NCBI RefSeq assembly: GCF_934617235.1
Contig: NZ_CAKTTZ010000001.1
Coordinates: forward strand, 70,929-134,928
DNA: 64,000 nt
Source: an uncultured Ellagibacter sp.
Lineage (GTDB): Bacteria > Actinomycetota > Coriobacteriia > Coriobacteriales > Eggerthellaceae
Direction of reading: 5' to 3'
The position numbers were made by a program, and so were the translations under genes. The notes under the pieces are model-generated. The model saw nothing but the letters and a program-made list of their open reading frames with translations, did not search any database and was not told the origin of the DNA. The first letter of the stretch is position 1. Each line of letters starts with the position of its first letter. Shown piece after piece: positions 59,039 through 64,000 of this stretch.

Positions 59039-59483
59039 GATGAGGTTCCTCCTTATCTGAAAGCGCCTTGCGCGCAAAATCCTTGATAGTCGACGCGATT
59101 GAGGAAACGCCAGCCTGCCGCTTCGCGTCGAACACGTACGCAAGCTCGGTCTCCTCCACAAAGCGCACGGGGCACTCAACAATCGCTTGCGCATCTTGTC
59201 CCGAGAACATTTTCTGGAACAGGTAGATCACGCCGCGCACCATGAGCGTGTCGCTGTCACCTTCAAGCGCGAAGCCCTCGCCCGGCGTAGCGCCCGCCCA
59301 CGAAGGGTAGAGCCAAACCTGCGACTGGCACCCCTCCACGAGCACTTCCTTCACTTTGCGCTCCTCGGGAAGCTCCTCGAGTTGCGCCGATAGCTGCAAC
59401 AAGTAGTCGAACTGCTCGAACGTGTCACCAGCAGCGACGAAGCCGTCGATGAAGTCCTGCTGGATCGCATCAGGGCTCTTCAT
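59031..59483 (-). CDS. sufE: SufE-type sulfur acceptor
   Basis: A 150-residue SufE protein that accepts persulfide sulfur from SufS. It starts MKSPDAIQQDFIDGFVAAGD, with LSAQLEELPEERKVKEVLVE, then the active cysteine in GCQSQVWLYPSW. MVRGVIYLFQKMFSGQDAQA is the following helix. The ATG at 59483 has AGAGGGGG upstream; a GTG at 59492 is possible. The next gene overlaps by eight bases and sufS follows. Confidence 0.92.
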   Translation of the reverse strand: MKSPDAIQQDFIDGFVAAGDTFEQFDYLLQLSAQLEELPEERKVKEVLVEGCQSQVWLYPSWAGATPGEGFALEGDSDTLMVRGVIYLFQKMFSGQDAQAIVECPVRFVEETELAYVFDAKRQAGVSSIASTIKDFARKALSDKEEPHHG

Positions 59484-59534
59484 GATTCCCACCCCCTCTC
59501 TTGCCGGCGTAGGCCCTCCACCCGGGCAAAAACA

Positions 59535-59570
59535 AGCCTGCGACGTCGATTGCGGCGCCGCAGGCTTGGC
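59535..59570 (-). terminator. Rho-independent terminator of the isomerase-like gene
   Basis: CAAGCCTGCG (59535-59544) and CGCAGGCTTG (59561-59570) are exact arms. On the minus strand the stem is followed by TTTTTG. It lies 36 bases after the stop at 59606. Confidence 0.9.
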
Positions 59571-59605
59571 GTTCGGCGCGTGATACGCCTTCTCGTTGGC
59601 TCGAT

Positions 59606-61153
59606 TTACGCCTGGACGATTTCCAGACCGAGCAACTCACCGAGCTCGATGACCTGCTCTTCGAAGTCACCGTAGATCAGCGGCATGTGGTTGCCGATGG
59701 CGGCCTGCTTCTTGAAGAAGTCCTTGGAGTCCTTCACCTGGAAGAACACGCCCATGGAGCAGTTGGTCTGATCGTAGCCCATGGAGGTGATGATCTTGCC
59801 CTTGGCGACGAAGAGCTTCTCGACGTTCGGGTCGACACGGCACATTGTGATCGTCTGGCCGGCGTCCTCTTCGAACTTGTAGCGCAGCGTCGCGCCGAAG
59901 CCGGAGCGAGCGAAGGAGCGGATCGCGTAGGGACGGAACTCCTCGTCGAAGGATTCCCAACGGCGGTTCGGCACCGAATGGAAGGTCAAAACGACGTTGG
60001 GGATGTCGCCGAGCTCTTCCATCTTCTGGTCAACATGCTCGGGCGTGAAGAACAGCGCCTTGGGCAGCTGAGCGCGCACACCATGACGCACTGGGCTCGT
60101 GAAGCAATTGCCCATGTAGGACGGACGGCGGCCGATGGCCTGCAGCATCAACTTGGAGACGACGGCGCCCAGGTCGTACTCGCATGCGGACGGGATGCCC
60201 TGCTCGTTGTTGAGCGAGTGGTTCAAACACATCGTGAACTGCTTCTGGTTCAGGCGGCGCGTCGCGCACAGGTCAGGGCACGGGGCGGTGAAGCAGTTGC
60301 ACTCGTAGGCGTCGAGGAACTTCTGGATGCCGTAGTTGGCCTCAACGGACTTCTTGACCATCTCGCGCGTCATCTCGCACTCTTCGGCGCCTGCGATGAG
60401 CTCGTCGGTTTCCTTGTCGATGATCTTCTCGTCCTCGGCGGTGAGGTTTAAGCCCTTGCGGCCCGGCGTGCAGTAGTTCTCCATCGGGTCGTCGTAGGAA
60501 ATCTGGTCAAGCAGCTCATGGGCGGAAACGTAACGGATGCGGGTGCCGAAGCGCTCGGTGATCTTCTCGGGGTCGATGATCGAGTCGGGCGCGCTCACCG
60601 AAACGGTGCTCGTCATGCGGGTCGCCGCGAGGATCTTCGAATCCTTCATGACCTTGCGGGCGCGCAGGACGGTCATGTACTCGGTGGCGTCCTCCCAATC
60701 CTCGAAGGAGTAGAACTCAAGGCCGCGGGCGAGGAACTCAGCCGACGTGATAGCGGAGGCGCAACATGCCTGGGTGATGGCGCAGGGCTTGCCGACGCGC
60801 TGCGCGAACTCGAGAGCCAGGTCATAGGGGCGGCTCGCATACCCGATAAAGTACAGGTCAACTTCCTCGCTGCCCTCGGCGAGCTTATCGATCATCTCGT
60901 CTTTGGTGAGGAAGTTCTCGTCGCGCTCGACCTTGACGGGCTCGAGAAGGTTGACGACGTTCTCCGGCATAGCAGCCTGGAGCTGGGCATACCAGCCCTT
61001 GAACTTCTCGGCGGCCATATGGAGGTCGAATTCCTTCTCAAGCTGGATGCCCTCGCCAAAGCGGCACGGTCCCTCGAACACGTACTCGTGATACAGCGTC
61101 AAGAAAATCGGCTTCACGTTAAGGCGAATTTCCTCATGCTTTTTGATGGCCAT
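59606..61153 (-). CDS. L-fucose/L-arabinose isomerase-like protein
   Basis: A 515-residue protein that looks like the fucose/arabinose isomerase fold, but I am not certain of the match. It has VDLYFIGYASRPYDLALEFA near residue 95, QACCASAITSAEFLARGL, a cysteine-rich centre (AYECNCFTAPCPDLCATRR), a conserved-looking EYDLGAVVSKLMLQAIG and HSVPNRRWESFD late in the chain. The ATG at 61153 has AAAGG upstream, and the frame is open to 61207. A PucR regulator lies upstream and a GPH-family sugar transporter starts beyond it, so a sugar-related job is likely. A 19-bp operator lies 120 bases before its start. Confidence 0.55.
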   Translation of the reverse strand: MAIKKHEEIRLNVKPIFLTLYHEYVFEGPCRFGEGIQLEKEFDLHMAAEKFKGWYAQLQAAMPENVVNLLEPVKVERDENFLTKDEMIDKLAEGSEEVDLYFIGYASRPYDLALEFAQRVGKPCAITQACCASAITSAEFLARGLEFYSFEDWEDATEYMTVLRARKVMKDSKILAATRMTSTVSVSAPDSIIDPEKITERFGTRIRYVSAHELLDQISYDDPMENYCTPGRKGLNLTAEDEKIIDKETDELIAGAEECEMTREMVKKSVEANYGIQKFLDAYECNCFTAPCPDLCATRRLNQKQFTMCLNHSLNNEQGIPSACEYDLGAVVSKLMLQAIGRRPSYMGNCFTSPVRHGVRAQLPKALFFTPEHVDQKMEELGDIPNVVLTFHSVPNRRWESFDEEFRPYAIRSFARSGFGATLRYKFEEDAGQTITMCRVDPNVEKLFVAKGKIITSMGYDQTNCSMGVFFQVKDSKDFFKKQAAIGNHMPLIYGDFEEQVIELGELLGLEIVQA

Positions 61154-61270
61154 GATGACTATCCTTTCCCCTGTTTTCCGGCACTCTCTCCCGTGCCGTG
61201 CTGACATCGAGAAGGGTACGGCGCATCGAACCGTAAATCATGGGGCTTGAACCAACGTCTTCAATGGTTT

Positions 61271-62863
61271 CTATTGTGCATTTTGCATAATTTCGGCGTT
61301 GCGGAAACGGTACGCGAGAAGGAAAGCGAACCGAAGGGAAGGATCGGACGTGTCGATACCGTACATGCTCTCGATGCGGTCGATGCGATATTTCACATTA
61401 TTGCGATGCATATGCAGCTTCTCAGCAACGATATTCGCACGACGCTCGCACATGAGGTAATCATAAAGGAACAGGTAGTTATCAGTGCCCCGCTCGGCAT
61501 CATCTTCTGCGATAGAGCGAACGATGACGCTCGCATAGGTTGAGTTCAAAAGCGGCAGGTCATCGCCAACTTTATCGGCGATGAAAGCAACTTGGACACG
61601 GTCAAACGAGAAAATACGACTCCAGTTGAAGGGAACTGGCAGTTTGTGCGCATTCGGCTGAAACTCAGCACCGAGCCGTGCTGCCTCGCGTGCCTGCCGA
61701 TAGGCGATGGGGGCCTTGGAGAGATTCGTGAACTTGGAGCTGCGTCCGCAGATGAGGTCCATTTTCTCCATCAGCTCGTTGATGCGCGACGAGATGGACT
61801 TATGCCCCCTGGGGCACGTGCCGACTTCGCAATGCAGCGAGCACTGAGGCGAGAGGCAATTGAAGCACAGCACCGTGACGCAGCTGTCGAAAAGAACGAC
61901 TTTCGCGGGCGCCACCATCGTAACGAGATCGGAAAGGAGCCGCGAGGGAGACATGTCCTCGTTAACGGGAATGGCGAACAGGCAAAACCTTGCTTCTAAG
62001 GGAATCCCCACAAGTTTGCACCGCTCGCGCACGATTGCCTCGTTGCTCTCGCGACCCAAAAGCAAGTCGTGGAGGAACGTGTCAACCGCGTTGCCCGAAG
62101 GCTTGTCCTCCGGGTATTCGCGCTCGGCGATTCTCTTAACCCGAGCAAGGAAAAGATCAAACACATCGTAAAGATAATCGCAGGGAGACAGCCTGTTGCA
62201 CATCATGACGACGATGAGACTGAAGCTCGTCTTGGTTTTGAAAGACCTCACGACCGTGACATATTTGCAGATGGAAAGCGTATCGTTGACGATGAAGCCG
62301 TCCTCTTTCGCCCAGGGCTTGAAGCGCTTGTGCAGCTGGAACTTCCGAATGTTCTCCTCGGTGTGATACCCGTGCTCGATCAGCTCCATCGTGATCGGGT
62401 CGTCGCAAGGAGTTCCCTTGGTGTAGGCTAAAAGCTTGAGAGCCGGATCCACGATAACAACGTTGTTGCACAGCATCTTCTCGCTCACGTCCATGAGCTC
62501 CTGAAGCCCGCCGCCGCGCCCGAGCACCGCGTCCATATCGCGCTCCCATATCCCGAATCGATAGAAAATCTCGAGCAACGCGTTGAATACTTGGAGCGTT
62601 CCCTCGCCTCCGGTAACAGAAAGGACGGCGGTTGGATCAGGCTTAGTCGCGTGATGGTCCACGAAAGCGGCGTGGCGGCCGTACCCGCGGACGCTTTCGC
62701 AATCCTCGCTTGTGGAGCAGATATAGAGGATATCGTCTCCCGCAATCGAAGATTCTCCCAGATAAAGGCGGGCATTCTCGAAAGAAAGACTCCCGTCAGA
62801 CGAAATTGAGACATTCCCCATAGCCTCAAGTTCGCGCTTTATGATGTTAAGCGAAACACCCAT
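61271..62863 (-). CDS. PucR-type transcriptional regulator
   Basis: A 530-residue regulator with the C-terminal PucR helix-turn-helix: YLMCERRANIVAEKLHMHRN, then NVKYRIDRIESMYGID. The N-terminal 240 residues (AFVDHHATKPDPTAV, DAVLGRGGGLQELMDVSEKM, IVDPALKLLAYTKGTPCDD) look like a ligand-sensing region. The middle has a CdaR GGDEF-like part with a run of cysteines (CVTVLCFNCLSPQCSLHCEV). AAGGGG lies six bases before the ATG. Matching operators lie in its own promoter and between its stop and the downstream isomerase-like gene. The inducer is unknown. Confidence 0.88.
   Translation of the reverse strand: MGVSLNIIKRELEAMGNVSISSDGSLSFENARLYLGESSIAGDDILYICSTSEDCESVRGYGRHAAFVDHHATKPDPTAVLSVTGGEGTLQVFNALLEIFYRFGIWERDMDAVLGRGGGLQELMDVSEKMLCNNVVIVDPALKLLAYTKGTPCDDPITMELIEHGYHTEENIRKFQLHKRFKPWAKEDGFIVNDTLSICKYVTVVRSFKTKTSFSLIVVMMCNRLSPCDYLYDVFDLFLARVKRIAEREYPEDKPSGNAVDTFLHDLLLGRESNEAIVRERCKLVGIPLEARFCLFAIPVNEDMSPSRLLSDLVTMVAPAKVVLFDSCVTVLCFNCLSPQCSLHCEVGTCPRGHKSISSRINELMEKMDLICGRSSKFTNLSKAPIAYRQAREAARLGAEFQPNAHKLPVPFNWSRIFSFDRVQVAFIADKVGDDLPLLNSTYASVIVRSIAEDDAERGTDNYLFLYDYLMCERRANIVAEKLHMHRNNVKYRIDRIESMYGIDTSDPSLRFAFLLAYRFRNAEIMQNAQ
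61273..61291. promoter_or_regulatory. 19-bp operator, copy 1 (upstream of isomerase-like gene)
   Basis: ATTGTGCATTTTGCATAAT: arms ATTGTGCA and TGCATAAT (one mismatch) around TTT. It overlaps the last codons of pucR. It matches the site at 62961-62979 on the opposite strand at 18 of 19 positions. Confidence 0.75.
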
Positions 62864-63287
62864 GACCTACCCCTTCAGATAAAGCCATTGCGCCGTATCT
62901 CATAATGCTCTCTTTCCCACTCGATTGCTTTAGTCGAAAACCACGTTTTCCTGTATTCTCATTATGTAAAATGCACAATAGAATTTCACCCCCATCGTGC
63001 ACGTCTTGCAAGAAGCACAATGACTCCCAATTCCTTCGTATGCCGCCCGCCCACTGACTCACGCTTGCGAGGTCGATAAGCTTTCCTCGAGCGAGAGACC
63101 ATCCCCTCAGCTCAGCGAAAGCCCCTTTCTCCCTCAATAAAGGGGCTTCATTGCAGGGGCGGGCACTTATATCCCAAGCCCGCCCCCTCCGAAAGGCTCA
63201 CTCCGCCAGCAAAATGGCGGTTAATCATACAGTTCGGGAGCAACCGGGCGCGCAAAGGGGATAGCGCCCAAACTAAGGAGGAGAGCC
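62864..63287. other. Divergent region between pucR and the GPH transporter
   Basis: A 424-base gap. Besides the operator, it holds two strong hairpins: AAGCCCCTTT/AAAGGGGCTT (63119-63128, 63139-63148) and GGGGCGGGC/GCCCGCCCC (63156-63164, 63178-63186). CCGCCA/TGGCGG (63207-63222) follows. The hairpins precede the transporter start and could act in its leader. Confidence 0.6.
62961..62979. promoter_or_regulatory. 19-bp operator, copy 2 (upstream of pucR)
   Basis: ATTATGTAAAATGCACAAT: inverted halves around AAA, about 100 bases before the pucR ATG and 310 before the transporter. The likely ligand is the PucR protein itself. Confidence 0.75.
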
Positions 63288-64000
63288 ATGCCAAGAATCA
63301 ACACTGCTATACGTTCCGTTTGGGGGGTGTCCGAGATAGGCTTCTCGATAGCCGCAACGCTCGAGACCGCCTTCTTCCTGTTCTTCCTGACTGACGTGGC
63401 GCAACTGCCGCTCGCCATCTCGGGCGTCATCGCCGCAAGCGCGTCAGCCGTCGACACCATATCTGCCCTTTTGGCGGGCGTGTTCATTGACAAGTTCCAC
63501 TTCAAGAAGGGCAAGTACCGCCCCTGGCTCATCATCGCCCCAATCATCGCCATGGTGTTCTTCATCATGTGCTTCACCAAGGTGGGCGGCGATGTCGTAG
63601 CTGGTATTGTTATTAGCATCGGTTATGTCGTCAGCCATTTCTGCTGGAATATTACTTACGCAGGCATTCGCAGCATGACCAACGTGCTCACCGACGAGCC
63701 CTCCGAGCGCGCGTTTCTCTCGGGCCGCCTTGGTGCCGGCGCTGCGCTCGGCCGCGTGATCGCATCCAAGCTCGTGCCGCTGATCACGACTTCCCTTGCC
63801 GCACTCGTCAGCGGCGTGCTTGCCTACTCCATTTGCGCTGCTGTCGTGTCGGTCATCTACATCATTGCGATGGCAATCTGCTTCTTCGCGACCAAGGGAT
63901 ACGACACCGAGACCAAGTCGGAAGGCAAGAAAATTTCTTTCAAGGCGATGGGCAAAAACATCGTCACCAACCCGAATCTTATCGGCGTCGTACTCCACGA
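63288..64000 (+). CDS. GPH-family sugar:cation symporter, N-terminal part (runs off the window)
   Basis: The first 237 codons of a membrane transporter of the glycoside-pentoside-hexuronide family in the MFS. It starts MPRINTAIRSVWGVSEIGFS and has SAVDTISALLAGVFIDK, then KGKYRPWLIIAPIIAMVFFI (the R-P-W motif of the family). The next cytosolic loop reads EPSERAFLSGRLGAGAALG. GGAGGAG lies seven bases before the ATG at 63288. The substrate is probably a sugar or glycoside handled by the isomerase-like neighbour. The end lies beyond base 64000. Confidence 0.85.
   Translation, partial: MPRINTAIRSVWGVSEIGFSIAATLETAFFLFFLTDVAQLPLAISGVIAASASAVDTISALLAGVFIDKFHFKKGKYRPWLIIAPIIAMVFFIMCFTKVGGDVVAGIVISIGYVVSHFCWNITYAGIRSMTNVLTDEPSERAFLSGRLGAGAALGRVIASKLVPLITTSLAALVSGVLAYSICAAVVSVIYIIAMAICFFATKGYDTETKSEGKKISFKAMGKNIVTNPNLIGVVLH

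Overview
This window looks like a chromosomal segment of an anaerobic, high-GC member of the Eggerthellaceae (Coriobacteriia). The basis is the gene repertoire: a Tat-exported DMSO-reductase-type operon, a selenocysteine formate dehydrogenase, a multi-subunit 2-oxoacid:ferredoxin oxidoreductase, S-layer-homology proteins, a LuxR regulator fused to a multi-helix membrane domain (typical of that family) and rubrerythrin. Genus and species cannot be fixed from what I can see. I recognise no rRNA, tRNA or CRISPR array.

Layout. 1-9.6 kb: the 5' part of serA, an SLH surface protein, and a minus-strand respiratory operon dmsA-dmsB-dmsC-(hairpin)-torD-dmsC2, divergent from the membrane LuxR regulator. 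9.6-24.9 kb: mostly core genes (SanA-like, leuS, engB, guaB, GT4 glycosyltransferase, polysaccharide flippase, rubrerythrin, M18 peptidase). Within it is an AgrC/AgrA-like signalling operon in which the phospho-acceptor His box and the ATPase domain sit in two different membrane proteins. 24.9-35.6 kb is more accessory: a DUF4143 ATPase beside 39-bp direct repeats, phosphoesterase, a CIRCE-preceded Hsp20, Nudix, cimA-yerC, an unrecognised three-gene operon (zinc-ribbon membrane protein, double-CxxC protein, radical SAM/SPASM enzyme), a small two-gene operon sharing a 50-bp upstream module with it, an AbrB/PIN toxin-antitoxin pair whose PIN gene has an in-frame TGA, and a highly structured non-coding stretch.

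35.6-43.9 kb: VTC-domain polyphosphate polymerase, DUF4956 membrane protein and a large DUF4353 lipoprotein, divergent from an OmpR/HK two-component system. The shared region has two pairs of 11-bp-phased repeats. An SLH protein with a lysozyme-like domain follows. 44-55.6 kb: HemN-like radical SAM enzyme, a small Tat/lipoprotein, porCD-porA-porB, fdhE, and fdnI-fdnH-fdnG with Sec at codon 201 and a visible SECIS hairpin. 56.1-59.5 kb: selD (itself a selenoprotein, Sec18), converging with sufE-orf-sufS. 59.6-64 kb: a sugar-isomerase-like gene, its PucR-type regulator and the start of a GPH-family transporter, with two matching 19-bp operators.

Common threads are anaerobic respiration and electron transfer (Dms, Fdn, Por), selenium and sulfur delivery (SelD, SufS/SufE) and cell-surface work (SLH, flippase, VTC/DUF4353). 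A palindromic ~83-bp repeat occurs three times, twice inside the 5' coding part of the DUF4353 gene. A near-consensus parS site lies inside the porCD linker and a weaker one near 22.3 kb.
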